Assembly (NCBI GenBank): GCA_021797825.1
Contig: JAJZZA010000003.1
Span: 25,872-89,871, forward strand
Direction of reading: 5' to 3'
From: Bacillota bacterium
GTDB lineage: Bacteria; Bacillota; Sulfobacillia; Sulfobacillales; Sulfobacillaceae
Length of the DNA stretch: 64,000 bases
This document shows positions 42,599-52,509 of the stretch, one piece after another (positions within the stretch are counted from its first letter, which is position 1; the number at the start of each line of letters is the position of its first letter). The translations under genes and the position numbers were made by a program. The notes beneath the pieces are model-generated. The model made no database searches. It was not told the origin of the DNA and was given only the letters and a program-made list of their open reading frames with translations.

Positions 42599-43623
42599 TC
42601 CGGGAGCGGCGAGGCGTCCGCGGCCTCGTCCGTGGCGGGGGTGGCCTGCCGCCGGATGCGCTGATCCAGTTCGCGTGCCAAGTCGGGATTTTGTTTTAAG
42701 TATTCGCGGGCATTTTCCCTTCCCTGGCCGAGGCGCAAGTCGCCATAGGCGTACCACGCGCCGCTCTTTTGGACAAAGCCCAAATCCACGGCGAGGTCGA
42801 GCACGCCGCCTTCTCGAGATATGCCCTCACCGTACAGTATGTCGAATTCCGCCTGTTTGAAGGGCGGCGCCACCTTGTTTTTGACAACTTTAACGCGAGT
42901 GCGGCTCCCCACCACGTCGGCGCCTTGCTTAATGGTGTCAATGCGCCGCACTTCCAGGCGGATCGACGAGTAGAACTTCAGCGCCCGTCCTCCCGGAGTC
43001 GTTTCCGGATTGCCGAACATGACCCCCACTTTTTCCCGCAGTTGGTTGATAAATACCGCCGTGGTGCGGGATTTGGAAATGGCTCCGGTCAGTTTGCGCA
43101 GGGCTTGCGACATCAACCGGGCCTGCAAACCGACATGGGCGTCCCCCATCTCGCCTTCAATTTCCGCCCGCGGCACCAACGCCGCCACGGAGTCCACCAC
43201 GACGATGTCCACCGCCCCGGATCGCACCAGCGCTTCCGCAATTTCCAACGCTTGTTCACCGGTGTCCGGCTGAGAAATCAAGAGGTCGTCCAGGTTCACG
43301 CCGAGTTTGGAGGCGTACAGCGGATCGAGGGCGTGTTCCACGTCAATGAAGGCGGCGATGCCGCCAGCCCGCTGCGCTTCCGCGATGGCATGTAGCGCCA
43401 CCGTCGTTTTCCCGGAGGATTCTTGGCCGTAGATTTCGACAACTCGTCCGCGCGGCAAGCCTCCGACACCCATAGCCAAATCCAGGGGCAAACACCCTGT
43501 CGAGATAACGTCAATGGCCACTCGACTAGAGGCTTGCCCCATGCGCATGATAGATCCCTTGCCGAACTGTTTTTCGATTTGGGCCAGAGCCAAATCGAGC
43601 GCCTTTTCCCTATCCATCGCCAT
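42595..43623 (-). CDS. recA: recombinase RecA
   Basis: A 342-residue strand-exchange ATPase, co-protease for LexA. Walker A is GQESSGKTT near residues 64-72, Walker B is [20 protein letters not shown], loop L1 follows, loop L2 is [22 protein letters not shown], and the C-terminal domain has the conserved [23 protein letters not shown] 43623 follows GGGGGGATAACAG. The 59-base gap to the helicase gene holds no obvious LexA operator; one GAGTTCG-like half site is present. recX follows with a four-base overlap. Confidence 0.98.
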   Translation of the reverse strand: MAMDREKALDLALAQIEKQFGKGSIMRMGQASSRVAIDVISTGCLPLDLAMGVGGLPRGRVVEIYGQESSGKTTVALHAIAEAQRAGGIAAFIDVEHALDPLYASKLGVNLDDLLISQPDTGEQALEIAEALVRSGAVDIVVVDSVAALVPRAEIEGEMGDAHVGLQARLMSQALRKLTGAISKSRTTAVFINQLREKVGVMFGNPETTPGGRALKFYSSIRLEVRRIDTIKQGADVVGSRTRVKVVKNKVAPPFKQAEFDILYGEGISREGGVLDLAVDLGFVQKSGAWYAYGDLRLGQGRENAREYLKQNPDLARELDQRIRRQATPATDEAADASPLPE

Positions 43624-43682
43624 CTGTTATCCCCCCACGGCATCTTGAAGGAGCATTCGCCGGGCTCCGGACGAACTCCTGC

Positions 43683-45272
43683 CTACCGCGGGCGAGCGGG
43701 CTCCATATTTACGTTGCGTCCCCGAATAACCACGGCACCGGTGTTTTGAAGAACTTTTTGGGCGGCATCTTTGGGCATTTCGACAAACGTGAAGCGATCG
43801 TAGATGTCGATGAGACCAATGACGTTGCCGGAAATCCCGGCTCCTTCGGCTAGTCCCCGCACAATGTCTGCCGGCGTGACTCGATCCATCCGGCCCAGGT
43901 TCAAGAACAGCCGGATCATGCCCGGTTCGGCCCCGGTTTCCCCGAATTCCTGGTCCGACCCGGCGTCCCGCCCCTTGTCCGTCATGAGACGAATCGCGGC
44001 GGCGGCGATGTCCACGGAATCGTACGACTGGGCCAGTTCCATCACCAGTTCCTGATATTCCGGCAACACCCCCCGATCAATTTCGCCGGCCAGCCGGCTT
44101 TTAAGCCCCTCCCGCTGCTTGACCGCAACGTCGGCCAAGGTTGGGAGCGGACGCCGAACCAAGCGCACCCGCAACACTCGTTCCATTTGCCGGAGTTGCC
44201 GGAACTCTTTGGGATGGATGAGGGAGATGGCGGTTCCGCTGCGCCCGGCGCGGCCGGTCCGGCCGATGCGGTGCACGTAGCTTTCGGTGTCTTGCGGCAG
44301 GTCGTAATTGATGACGTGGGTGACGCTTTCGATGTCGAGACCGCGGGCCGCCACATCGGTCGCGACCAAAATCTCGCTTCCTCCATCTTTAAACCGTTTT
44401 AAGACGCGGTTGCGCTGAACTTGGTTCAAGTCGCCATGGGTCGCTTCCGCCGTGTAGCCGCGGGCTTGCAAGCCCTCCGTCAATTCGTCCACGCGTTTTT
44501 TCGTGCGGCAGAAAATCAGGGTGCGATCAGCGCCTTCCATGTCAAGAATTCGCGTTAAAGCGTCAAGTTTCTCGTGTTCCCGGGTCTCATAATAGAGTTG
44601 TTCGATTTGCGGGACGGTCAGGTGTTCGGGACTAATGTTGATGTGAACCGGCTCTTTAAGGTAGCGCCGCGCCAGCCGCGCAATGGGATCCGGAACCGTG
44701 GCGGAAAACAACAGGGTTTGGCGGGTGTCGGGCGTGTTTTGCAAAATGAACTCGACATCTTCAATGAAACCCATGTCCAGCATTTCGTCCGCTTCATCCA
44801 ATACCGCAACCCGGACACTGTCAAGTTTCAAGGTGCCGCGGCGAATGTGGTCCATGACCCGTCCCGGGGTGCCGATGACCACTTGCGCACCGTGTTCGAG
44901 GGCGCGTATTTGCCGATCATAAGACTGTCCGCCATAAATGGGAACTACCTTGACTCCGGCAAAGCGGCCAATGCGGGTAATCTCCTCGGCAACCTGGATG
45001 GCTAACTCGCGGGTTGGCGCGAGTACCATCGCTTGCACCTTGCGGGAACGATGGTCGAGTTTCTCAACAATGGGCAATCCGAAGGCGGCAGTCTTGCCGG
45101 TCCCGGTTTGGGCCTGGCCAATAATATCACGTCCCTCCAAAATGAGGGGAATGGTCTTGCACTGGATGGGGGACGGCTCTTCAAAGCCCATGTCCTCGAG
45201 GGCTCGCAGAATAGGGGCCGATAGTCCCATTTTCTTAAACGACTCTTGCGTTACAACGTCTTTGTCTTCCAT
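43683..45272 (-). CDS. DEAD-box RNA helicase with DbpA-type RNA-binding domain
   Basis: A 529-residue ATP-dependent RNA helicase of the CshA/DeaD/DbpA group. The Q motif is FKKMGL with PSPIQ, Walker A AQTGTGKT, motif Ib TPGR, motif II DEAD, motif III SAT, and motifs V-VI ATDVAARGLDIE and HRIGRTGRAG. A DbpA-type RNA-binding domain is at about 450-529 (MIRLFLNLGRMDRVTPADIV, YDRFTFVEMPKDAAQKVLQ). Roles in ribosome assembly or RNA turnover are typical. The GGAGG upstream of ATG 45272 is about 14 bases away, longer than usual. Confidence 0.95.
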   Translation of the reverse strand: MEDKDVVTQESFKKMGLSAPILRALEDMGFEEPSPIQCKTIPLILEGRDIIGQAQTGTGKTAAFGLPIVEKLDHRSRKVQAMVLAPTRELAIQVAEEITRIGRFAGVKVVPIYGGQSYDRQIRALEHGAQVVIGTPGRVMDHIRRGTLKLDSVRVAVLDEADEMLDMGFIEDVEFILQNTPDTRQTLLFSATVPDPIARLARRYLKEPVHINISPEHLTVPQIEQLYYETREHEKLDALTRILDMEGADRTLIFCRTKKRVDELTEGLQARGYTAEATHGDLNQVQRNRVLKRFKDGGSEILVATDVAARGLDIESVTHVINYDLPQDTESYVHRIGRTGRAGRSGTAISLIHPKEFRQLRQMERVLRVRLVRRPLPTLADVAVKQREGLKSRLAGEIDRGVLPEYQELVMELAQSYDSVDIAAAAIRLMTDKGRDAGSDQEFGETGAEPGMIRLFLNLGRMDRVTPADIVRGLAEGAGISGNVIGLIDIYDRFTFVEMPKDAAQKVLQNTGAVVIRGRNVNMEPARPR

Positions 45273-45350
45273 GGATCGTAATTTTTCCTCCGTTTACTGG
45301 ATCTTCCACCCAATTGTTCGGACCCGAGCGGGTGGTTGCGTGCGACGGAG

Positions 45351-46595
45351 CTATGGTGCGTCCATATCCTCCGCCAGTCCAAGTACTTCCCACAAGAGGG
45401 TGAGAACCTGCTCAACCGCCATGTGGCGAATATCCGTTCGTGACGCGCCAGACAAGCGATGACGCATTTCCCGCTGCCTGGCGGTGGTCACCGCCACAAA
45501 CACCGTGCCGACCGGATGCCCCGGGGTGCCACCGGACGGTCCGGCGTAGCCGGTGGTGGCCATTCCGATATCCGCTCCGGTTTGGGCCCGCGCCGCGTCG
45601 GCCATGGCTAGGGCGCACTCGCCACTGACAGCCCCATACGTCGCGATCACCTGTGGCGGCACGCCAAACGCAATCTTGGCAGCGTCGGTGTAGGCGATGC
45701 TGCCACCCGCTACCGCGAGCGAGGCACCCGGCCATTCAATCAAACGAGATAATAACATACCCCCGGTCAGCGATTCCATCGCGGCCACCTGCAGGCTACG
45801 GCGGGTCAGTTCCTGCAGCAGAATTTCCGACCGGGCCCGCCTGCCAAACCGGTAGAGCCGATGGGGATATTGACCACGAGCCCAGGCTGCCGCGCGTTGC
45901 ACCAAGAGACGTCCATGGACCGTGTCGCGGCTCTCCAATCGCAACTGAATTTCCCCGGGCCGCGCGTAGAGTCCGGTGTGCGGATGCTGCCCCCGCAACA
46001 ATCGGTCGATATGTTTGGAAACCGCTGACTCGCCGTCGTCATAAGCCCGGTAGGTTTCGCGAATCAGCGAGTCGGAGGCGTGACCGGTCAACCATGGAAC
46101 CAAATAGGCCTCCACGATCGCCGCCATTTCAGCCGGAGGACCAGGCAACAGAACGACCCACCCTTTAGAGGCCGCCAGCACCTGACCCGGGGCGGTGCCT
46201 GCGGAATTTGGCCACAGGATTGCCCCCTCGACAACGCGCGCCTGGCGCGCCACCGATTCCTCCCATCCGACGTTGCGGCCGTGCCGGGCCGCAATCAAGG
46301 AGGCCAGTTCCGGATTCGAAATCAGCTGGCGTCCCAAAGCGTCCGCCACGGCGTCCTTGGTTACGTCGTCAGGGGTCGGTCCCAGGCCGCCGATCATTAC
46401 GACCAAATCGGACCAGGCGAGTCCGTCCTGCACGGAACGGCGAATCTCGGCGGGGTCGTCACCAACTACCAGGTGACGACGGGGACGAACGCCCGCGGTC
46501 AGCAGTCGGTCGGCAACAAATGCGCTGTTGGTATTGGCAATTTCCCCCGTTAGCACCTCGTCGCCCACCGCAATGATGCAGGCCGTGGAGATCAT
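45351..46595 (-). CDS. cinA: CinA family protein (competence/damage-inducible)
   Basis: A 414-residue protein with an N-terminal MoaB/Mog-like domain (IAVGDEVLTGEIANTNSAF, GGLGPTPDDVTKDAV) having nucleotide pyrophosphatase activity in characterised homologues, and a C-terminal NMN amidohydrolase (PncC) domain from about 255 (AAMESLTGGMLLSRLIEWPG, TTGYAGPSGGTPGHPVGTVF). It recycles NMN in NAD metabolism and in several Gram-positives sits next to recA. ATG 46595 has GGGAGG six bases upstream; TTG 46598 is less well spaced. Here one helicase gene separates it from recA. Confidence 0.95.
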   Translation of the reverse strand: MISTACIIAVGDEVLTGEIANTNSAFVADRLLTAGVRPRRHLVVGDDPAEIRRSVQDGLAWSDLVVMIGGLGPTPDDVTKDAVADALGRQLISNPELASLIAARHGRNVGWEESVARQARVVEGAILWPNSAGTAPGQVLAASKGWVVLLPGPPAEMAAIVEAYLVPWLTGHASDSLIRETYRAYDDGESAVSKHIDRLLRGQHPHTGLYARPGEIQLRLESRDTVHGRLLVQRAAAWARGQYPHRLYRFGRRARSEILLQELTRRSLQVAAMESLTGGMLLSRLIEWPGASLAVAGGSIAYTDAAKIAFGVPPQVIATYGAVSGECALAMADAARAQTGADIGMATTGYAGPSGGTPGHPVGTVFVAVTTARQREMRHRLSGASRTDIRHMAVEQVLTLLWEVLGLAEDMDAP

Positions 46596-46627
46596 CAAGT
46601 TCCTCCCGCCATGGATATGCTTAGCTT

Positions 46628-46636
46628 ATTATCGCA
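46628..46636 (-). promoter_or_regulatory. extended -10 promoter element for cinA
   Basis: On the minus strand TGC precedes GATAAT (46633-46628), about 33 bases before the cinA ATG, with an A/T-rich stretch (T-run) just upstream. No consensus -35 is seen. Confidence 0.55.
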
Positions 46637-46680
46637 CATTTTGATGAAAAAACGAAATGCCGGTTAAGGCGCCACGGCGG

Positions 46681-48147
46681 TTAGGCGGCGACGGCGGCGC
46701 GCACCGCCTCGCCCGATAGCGTCTCCTGGTCAAGCAGGTGAGCGGCCAAGTTTTGCAGCGGCAAGCGATGGGTCTTGATCAAGTCGTCCACTACCATTTG
46801 CTGGGTGTCGATGATTTCCCGCACCGCGTGATGCAACCGGTCCGGCGACAGCACTTCTTCGTGCACCACCCCCAATGACGAGAGACCGACCAGCACCATC
46901 CGGCGGGCGATGGCCCAGGCCTGTTCAAAATCGTTGGCGGCGCCAGTGCTGGCGTCGCCCAGCATGAGCCGCTCGGCGGCCGCGCCAGCCAGGCATACTT
47001 GAATTTCGCGGGTCATTTCGCTCGTCGTCTGCAGCCAGCGGTCATCGGCGGGAGTCTGGCGAACAAAACCCAGAGCCAATCCGCGCGCCGTGATAGTTAC
47101 CGAGGAGACCGATCCGGGCGCCACCAGTTCAGCAACCAAGGCATGGCCGCTTTCATGCACCGCAACCCGCTCGGCATCCTCGGCGCGGAGACTCCGATTG
47201 GTCTTTTCACCCAGTAATACCTTATCCAATGCGTGGACAAAATGGCTCATCGCCAACGACTGCCGATTCTCTCGCAGAGCGAAAATCGCCGCCTCGTTGC
47301 AGAGACTCTCCAAGTGGGCGCCAGACCATCCGACGGTGTGGCGCGCGATGTCCTGCAGGCAGACATCGTCAGCCAGCGGTTTGTTGCGGACATGAAGCCG
47401 CAGGATCTGCAAACGGCCCTCCCGGTCGGGAAGATCCAGGCGAACCAAGCGGTCAAATCGGCCGGGACGAATCAGTGCGGAATCCAGCAGCTCGGCACGG
47501 TTGGTGGCGGCGATCAGAAGCACCCGCTCGCGGTCGTGCGGATGCAGGCCATCTAACTCAATCAACAGCTGGTTTAAGGTTTGGTCGTATTCCAAGTGGC
47601 TGGTGTTTTGGCCCCGTCGCCCCGCTATGACTTCGATTTCGTCGATAAATATGATGACTCGACCCTTGCCTTCGCGGCGCGCCAGGCGGCGGGCCTGCTG
47701 GAACAGGTGGCGAACCCGTTGCGCGCCTACGCCGGCATACATTTCCACGAATTCCGACCCGGACGCTGCCACAAACGCGGAGTCGGTGTACTGCGCCGCC
47801 GCCTTGGCCAGCAGGGTTTTTCCGGTTCCCGGCGGGCCCGCCAGCAAAATACCTCTTAAAGGCCGAATTCCCAAATGCTCGATGCGTTCCGAATCCCGCA
47901 AAAACTCCAGCGCCTCCTGCAACTCGTGGGTGGCGCTAGGCTGGCCTCCGATATCCTGAAAGCGGACCGGGCCCGTGTCCGGCGACGTGCGCATTTGCCA
48001 GGATGGCGGGAACCGGTTCAATCCTCCCGCGGCCATGGCCGCGGCAGCCAACGCCGCGATAACTAGCAGGGGTGCGACAGCGATCCCGTGCAGGGCCAAA
48101 AAGACGGCTACGGCCAAACCTGCACCCACGCCGATTTCTTTAACCAC
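46681..48147 (-). CDS. compact FtsH-like membrane AAA protease
   Basis: A 488-residue FtsH homologue. Two transmembrane helices at about 5-19 and 24-41 are separated by only a few residues, so the external domain of FtsH is missing. The AAA domain has Walker A GPPGTGKT, Walker B IIFIDEIE, the pore/central region SEFVEMYAGVGA and the second region of homology AATNRAELLDSALIRPGRFDR. The zinc site is HESGH with a third ligand in TGAANDFEQA. It should unfold and degrade proteins at the membrane. GTG 48147 has GGAGG eight bases upstream. The start overlaps the preceding membrane-protein gene by eight bases, suggesting a dedicated partner. Confidence 0.88.
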   Translation of the reverse strand: MVKEIGVGAGLAVAVFLALHGIAVAPLLVIAALAAAAMAAGGLNRFPPSWQMRTSPDTGPVRFQDIGGQPSATHELQEALEFLRDSERIEHLGIRPLRGILLAGPPGTGKTLLAKAAAQYTDSAFVAASGSEFVEMYAGVGAQRVRHLFQQARRLARREGKGRVIIFIDEIEVIAGRRGQNTSHLEYDQTLNQLLIELDGLHPHDRERVLLIAATNRAELLDSALIRPGRFDRLVRLDLPDREGRLQILRLHVRNKPLADDVCLQDIARHTVGWSGAHLESLCNEAAIFALRENRQSLAMSHFVHALDKVLLGEKTNRSLRAEDAERVAVHESGHALVAELVAPGSVSSVTITARGLALGFVRQTPADDRWLQTTSEMTREIQVCLAGAAAERLMLGDASTGAANDFEQAWAIARRMVLVGLSSLGVVHEEVLSPDRLHHAVREIIDTQQMVVDDLIKTHRLPLQNLAAHLLDQETLSGEAVRAAVAA

Positions 48148-48661
48148 GGCCAGTTCCTCCTGTCGGCAAGGGCAAAATCTGATAGAGCACATTAGGTCCC
48201 CGGTGCAGGGTCAGGTAAAGGTGGGCATTGCCCATTTCCACGACAGCCTGGGCGCCAGCTTGGGTCGCCTCCCGCAGAATGGTGCGGCGCATGGCCACGT
48301 ATTGTCCGGTGGCTTCCCCCTGCGCCACGACAAAGCGAAGTTGACCGGCGAGGGCGGTGAGCTGCGCCGACGGGTGATCCTCAATCAAAAGGGCGGGAGG
48401 CGCATGCCCCAAAACGCGGGCGGCGGTGGCGTTCACGGCTTGACTGACAGCCATCAAGTCGGCCGACGGACGTATCTGCACGGAGAGTCGCCCCGCACTG
48501 GGCATCATTGCCCGTTGAACCCCGGGGATACGTGCCACGGCCTGTTGCAACGGCATGCGAACCACAGATGTCCGATAGACCCAGTCTGCCGAAAGCAAAG
48601 CGGCGAGCGTTGTCGCCGCGGCGATTCCGCTGATCAATGCTTGCTTGACGGTAACGCGCAT
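48140..48661 (-). CDS. single-pass membrane protein coupled to the FtsH-like gene
   Basis: A 173-residue protein with an N-terminal transmembrane segment (about 8-28, ALISGIAAATTLAALLSADW) and an external remainder without cysteines or known motif. The region around 45-110 (VARIPGVQRAMMPSAGRLSV, LMAVSQAVNATAARVLG) looks like a small alpha/beta fold. ATG 48661 has GAGGGGG. Its end overlaps the FtsH-like gene by eight bases. Topology and coupling suggest it modulates or feeds that protease; no homologue is recognised, so this is a guess. Confidence 0.7.
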   Translation of the reverse strand: MRVTVKQALISGIAAATTLAALLSADWVYRTSVVRMPLQQAVARIPGVQRAMMPSAGRLSVQIRPSADLMAVSQAVNATAARVLGHAPPALLIEDHPSAQLTALAGQLRFVVAQGEATGQYVAMRRTILREATQAGAQAVVEMGNAHLYLTLHRGPNVLYQILPLPTGGTGRG

Positions 48662-48746
48662 AGAACCCCCTCATTCCGCGCCGAAGATGTCGAATCAAGC
48701 TGAATGCGGACCGAACAGGCCAAAGCGGACCCTCAAACCATGCCGA

Positions 48747-48755
48747 AGTATAGCA
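48747..48755 (-). promoter_or_regulatory. extended -10 promoter for the membrane protein - FtsH-like pair
   Basis: On the minus strand TGC precedes TATACT (48752-48747), about 86 bases before the ATG of the 173-residue protein. Confidence 0.5.
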
Positions 48756-49189
48756 CAAGCAAACGCCGCGAGAACGGGCCAAAGTCTGTCACCGGTAACA
48801 GGATGTGGAGGCGCTGCCAAGTTGGACCCGCTGCCAGGCGTCCCCCATCAGCGCATCTCCCGGGCAAAGGCCGCGCCATCAACCAAGCATCCTAGCGGGA
48901 GTTGCCTGCTTACAGTACCAACCCAGTGGGCTCCGGAACCATCGCCAAAAGGTCTGCCAATGCGCATGCGATGGGGATGTGGAGGCCTCGTCACGGTCTC
49001 TAAGTCACTCGCCCTGGCTGCCATGACGGGCCATAATTTGGATAATCCGCGCGAAATCCTCGCATCCGTTTGGGGGGGCGGCCGCACCCTGCGCTCGCCA
49101 CACCAGCGGGGCCGGCGACGTCTCTACGCACCGCCGCTGGCGGTGCTGTCCCGGCCTGGGCGGCGAGCGCGGCGTTTGTCGCGAAGGGC
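48756..49189. other. intergenic stretch, no gene recognised
   Basis: Together with 48662-48755, about 530 bases separate pgsA from the membrane-protein gene. The open frames on both strands (for example 48645-49193 plus) lack ribosome binding sites and read as random GC-rich translation. Confidence 0.4.
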
Positions 49190-49699
49190 CTAGTCGATAA
49201 CCCCCCAATGGCTTCGAAAATATTCGACGGCAGTCCATATCGTCAGCACGATGGCGACGGTCCACAAGACAGCCGGAATCCAACCCCGCAGGACGGCGGA
49301 GGCCCCGAGCGACACCAGTTGCGCCGTGGTCTTCCATTTGGCAACGGGACTGGCGGGCATGTGGACGTCAGCCCGCAGAACAGACCGCAGGCCCGTAATG
49401 GACAATTCCCGGAGCAAAATAACAAAGACAAGCCAAAAAGAGAGCAGATGATGGGCCACCAGGGCCAGCCCCGCGCCCAGCACGAGAATTTTGTCAGCGA
49501 GGGGATCGAGGTAAGCGCCAAGTTTGGTCGCGGTGCGACTGGCGCGCGCAATCCGGCCGTCGATAAAATCGGTGAGCCCCGCCACGGTGAAAAGAATCAC
49601 GCCCAGCCACCGGATTGAGAGGTTCGGAGATTGCCAGAGGAGCATGACCGCCGGGGTAAGGCCCACCCGCAGCAGGGTGACAAAGTCCGCCAGCGTCAC
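49190..49699 (-). CDS. pgsA: CDP-diacylglycerol-glycerol-3-phosphate phosphatidyltransferase
   Basis: A 169-residue membrane enzyme that makes phosphatidylglycerol phosphate. The CDP-alcohol phosphatidyltransferase signature DG-x2-AR-x8-G-x3-D-x3-D is seen as DGRIARASRTATKLGAYLDP followed by LADK. Hydrophobic segments flank it (TLLRVGLTPAVMLLW; LALVAHHLLSFWLVFVILL). The GTG start at 49699 overlaps the rimO stop (GTGA). In Bacillus pgsA also precedes cinA-recA. Confidence 0.92.
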   Translation of the reverse strand: MTLADFVTLLRVGLTPAVMLLWQSPNLSIRWLGVILFTVAGLTDFIDGRIARASRTATKLGAYLDPLADKILVLGAGLALVAHHLLSFWLVFVILLRELSITGLRSVLRADVHMPASPVAKWKTTAQLVSLGASAVLRGWIPAVLWTVAIVLTIWTAVEYFRSHWGVID

Positions 49700-51024
49700 A
49701 CCGCTGCCTCGCCCGTCAAGTCGTATTCGCGTACCCCCGTGATCCGGACGGGGACGACTTGTCCGGGCGCGAACCGTCCTGCGATGTAGGTCATTCCGTC
49801 AATGCCCGGGGCATCGGTCGCCCCCCTGCCGACGCTGACCGTCTCTCCGGTCTCTTCGACAATGACGGGCATGATCCGGCCAATGTGACGTCCGCGGACT
49901 GATTCGACCAGTTGCCTTTGAACCCCCATCGCGTCGCGTCGGCGCCGTTGCTTGATGTCCTCGGCAACGGGATCGCCCAGCGGTTCAGCCCGTGTTCCTT
50001 CTTCGGGGGAGTACGTAAAGATTCCCACATGGTCAAACCGCATCGACTCGATAAATGTGGTGAGCTCCGCAAAGTGCGTCTCCGTCTCACCGGGAAATCC
50101 TACGATGAACGTGGTCCGAAGGGTAATATCGGGAATGGCGTCGCGAATCATGTGCAAGACCCGTTCCGTCTTGTCCCGGCGGAACGGGCGACCCATGGCG
50201 CGCAACAGCTCGGGATGGACGTGCTGCAGGGGCATGTCCAGGTAAGGCGCCACGATGGGCAGGTCTCGCATGGCGTGGACCAGATCTGCCGTAATCTGAG
50301 TCGGATAACTATACATGAGGCGGACAAGCAACAGACCTGGGATCTCAGCTAACCCATAGAGCAGTCTGGGCAACGCCGGATGTCCATACAAATCGTGCCC
50401 CCAAATGGTCGAATCTTGGGCAATCAGCACGAGTTCTCGCACTCCCGACCGTGCCAATTTGGCGGCCTCAGCCAGAATATCCGGCAATGGACGGCTTCGG
50501 TAGCCGCCGCGCATTTGCGGGATGGCGCAAAACGCGCAGGCGTGGTCGCACCCTTCGGCTATTTTCAAATAGGCGGTATAGTTCGGCGTGGTCAAGCGGC
50601 GGGGCGCCGTCAGACCGCTTACCGGCATCTCTCCCCAAAAGGATGGGCGGGCGCCTGCCAAGGCGCCGCCCACCGCCTCTACGATCCGATGAAATTCGCC
50701 GGTGCCAACCATCGCGTCGATCTCCGGCATGTCGTCCCATAGAGTCTGTTGGTAGCGCTGCGAGAGACATCCGGTGACCACCAGCGCCTTCAGCTGGCCG
50801 CGGGCGCGGTAGTCGTTCATTTCCAATATCGTATCGATTGACTCCTGTTTGGCGGCCTCAATAAATCCGCAGGTGTTGACGATCAACACCTCGGCGCTGC
50901 CAGCCGCCGATGTCAGTTCATAACCGGCCTGTTCCAGCAGGCCCAGCATGACTTCCGCGTCGACCCGGTTTTTGGGGCAACCCAAACTAATCATGCCAAC
51001 TCGAACGGGACCGCTTGCGGGCAT
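49696..51024 (-). CDS. rimO: ribosomal protein S12 methylthiotransferase RimO
   Basis: A 442-residue radical SAM enzyme that methylthiolates Asp of ribosomal protein S12. The N-terminal UPF0004 domain carries three cluster cysteines (SLGCPKNRVD, NTCGFIE, TGCLSQRY). The radical SAM domain has CDHACAFC near residue 155. A C-terminal TRAM domain (about 375-442) is present. The frame is open to 51129, but ATG 51024 has GAGGTGA just upstream and gives the family start. It is coupled to pgsA by a four-base overlap. Confidence 0.95.
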   Translation of the reverse strand: MPASGPVRVGMISLGCPKNRVDAEVMLGLLEQAGYELTSAAGSAEVLIVNTCGFIEAAKQESIDTILEMNDYRARGQLKALVVTGCLSQRYQQTLWDDMPEIDAMVGTGEFHRIVEAVGGALAGARPSFWGEMPVSGLTAPRRLTTPNYTAYLKIAEGCDHACAFCAIPQMRGGYRSRPLPDILAEAAKLARSGVRELVLIAQDSTIWGHDLYGHPALPRLLYGLAEIPGLLLVRLMYSYPTQITADLVHAMRDLPIVAPYLDMPLQHVHPELLRAMGRPFRRDKTERVLHMIRDAIPDITLRTTFIVGFPGETETHFAELTTFIESMRFDHVGIFTYSPEEGTRAEPLGDPVAEDIKQRRRRDAMGVQRQLVESVRGRHIGRIMPVIVEETGETVSVGRGATDAPGIDGMTYIAGRFAPGQVVPVRITGVREYDLTGEAAV

Positions 51025-51044
51025 CCATGTCACCTCAGGTATTA

Positions 51045-51073
51045 ATAATAGCGGAACCGAAACCGCTTGACAC
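51045..51073 (-). promoter_or_regulatory. rimO-pgsA promoter candidate
   Basis: On the minus strand GTGTCA (51073-51068), 17 bases, TATTAT (51050-51045). The predicted transcript would start about 15 bases before the rimO ATG. Confidence 0.45.
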
Positions 51074-51288
51074 TCCCCTGCGGGCGGCGAGGGGCCAGAT
51101 CGAACTGATAACCGCCCACAGTCTGCCACATTGCCAGCACGCCGCGGTCCCTACGCAAGATAGGGCGCGTCCCTCAAAACGCCTGCCACGCACCGCTTCT
51201 TTCTCCCTGCGCCGGCCGCTGGCGAGACCGAGTCCGACCCGGGGCCGGCCACGAACGGCGTTGCCCCACCTGCTCAGGCCGCGGACGA

Positions 51289-52509
51289 TCAGCCGGTGAC
51301 ACGCGTCGCGGACCGCTCGGAATCGGCCCGCAACGCCGGCCGCAACCATACCCCGACGCCAGCCGCAATGCCAATGCAGCCATAGACTGCCAATGCCGTT
51401 CCCAGACCCCAGGCATTGCTGGCTATTCCCGCCGAACCCATGGATACTCCACCGGCCACCGCGATCACCATGCTTCGGGCGGCGAATACTCTGCCGCGGA
51501 ATTCTGCGGGGGTTTCCGCCAGGATCCAGCTGCGCATGGGAATTTGCGCCAGCATATTGCCCACTCCGCCCAGCACAAAACATCCTAGTCCGGCCCATAG
51601 GGTGTGGGCTGCCACCAACCCAAGAAAAGCCGCGCCGACGGTGGCAAATCCCAGTCCCACCCAAATCCGCCGGGAGAGTCGGGAACCGACCCAATGGGTT
51701 AGTTGCGCGCCGATAACCGTCCCCAATCCCAAGGCCAACATCAGGTAGCCGTAAAAACTGGGGGCGCGGCCGAGACGCTGGATGGCGATCGGACCGGCCA
51801 GCACATTGAGGCTAAACATGGCCAGCACGCCTAGCGCGGAGAGCCACAACAAGTCGAACACAACGGGTTGCCGTCGATGAAAGGCGACGCCCGCCCAGAT
51901 CTCCTGCCAAAACCGCGGCGGGCCGGCGGCGACGGGACGCCAGACGGATTGTGCCAGGCGCATCTGCGCAATCCATAGCGAGGATATGACAAAGGTCAGG
52001 CTGTCGAAAATAAACGCCGGAGCGATGCCGAATCTGGATACCACCAAGGACGCGCTGGCGTAACCGACCAGGCTCAGCGAAGTGATGGTGGTTCCGAGGG
52101 TGGAATTGGCCCGGTCCAAATCGGACGGCGAGACCGTTTCGGGGAGAATCGCCCGGGAGGCGGGAAGGAAAAACATTCCGAGAAACTGCAGCAGGAAGAC
52201 GGCGCTCATCGCCCACCACAAGGGATGAAACCACGCCAGCGAGATGACGACGAGCATGCGCAACCAATCGGCTGCCATCATCACATGTTGTTTGTGCCAT
52301 TTGTCGATGACTCCCGCCACCAGCCATCCCAGAGTCATTTTGGGCAGCGTTCCCACCGCCAAAATCGTTCCGAGGGTCAAGGCGGAGTGGTGCATTTTCA
52401 AGGCGTAGACCGCCACCGCCACTTCAAAAAAATGGTCGCCGAGTTCGGAAGCCGCCAACGAAGCCCATAAGCGCCGAAAATTCGGGTACCGCAAGACCGA
52501 ACGCCTCAC
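51289..52509 (-). CDS. major facilitator superfamily transporter
   Basis: A 406-residue membrane protein with about twelve hydrophobic segments. It opens RRSVLRYPNFRRLWASLAAS, the start typical of MFS_3-type exporters (enterobactin or macrolide exporter-like), and contains FFLPASRAILPE and a second-half EFRGRVFAARSM loop that matches the family's GR-motif positions. Substrate cannot be inferred. The GTG start at 52509 has AGGAG seven bases upstream. The 264 bases between it and rimO hold no gene. Confidence 0.85.
   Translation of the reverse strand: MRRSVLRYPNFRRLWASLAASELGDHFFEVAVAVYALKMHHSALTLGTILAVGTLPKMTLGWLVAGVIDKWHKQHVMMAADWLRMLVVISLAWFHPLWWAMSAVFLLQFLGMFFLPASRAILPETVSPSDLDRANSTLGTTITSLSLVGYASASLVVSRFGIAPAFIFDSLTFVISSLWIAQMRLAQSVWRPVAAGPPRFWQEIWAGVAFHRRQPVVFDLLWLSALGVLAMFSLNVLAGPIAIQRLGRAPSFYGYLMLALGLGTVIGAQLTHWVGSRLSRRIWVGLGFATVGAAFLGLVAAHTLWAGLGCFVLGGVGNMLAQIPMRSWILAETPAEFRGRVFAARSMVIAVAGGVSMGSAGIASNAWGLGTALAVYGCIGIAAGVGVWLRPALRADSERSATRVTG

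Noticed and set aside
51067..51072. Perfect TTGACA on the plus strand
   Set aside because: No -10 at 16-18 bases (GC-rich there) and no rightward gene follows; on the other strand the overlapping bases serve the rimO promoter candidate.
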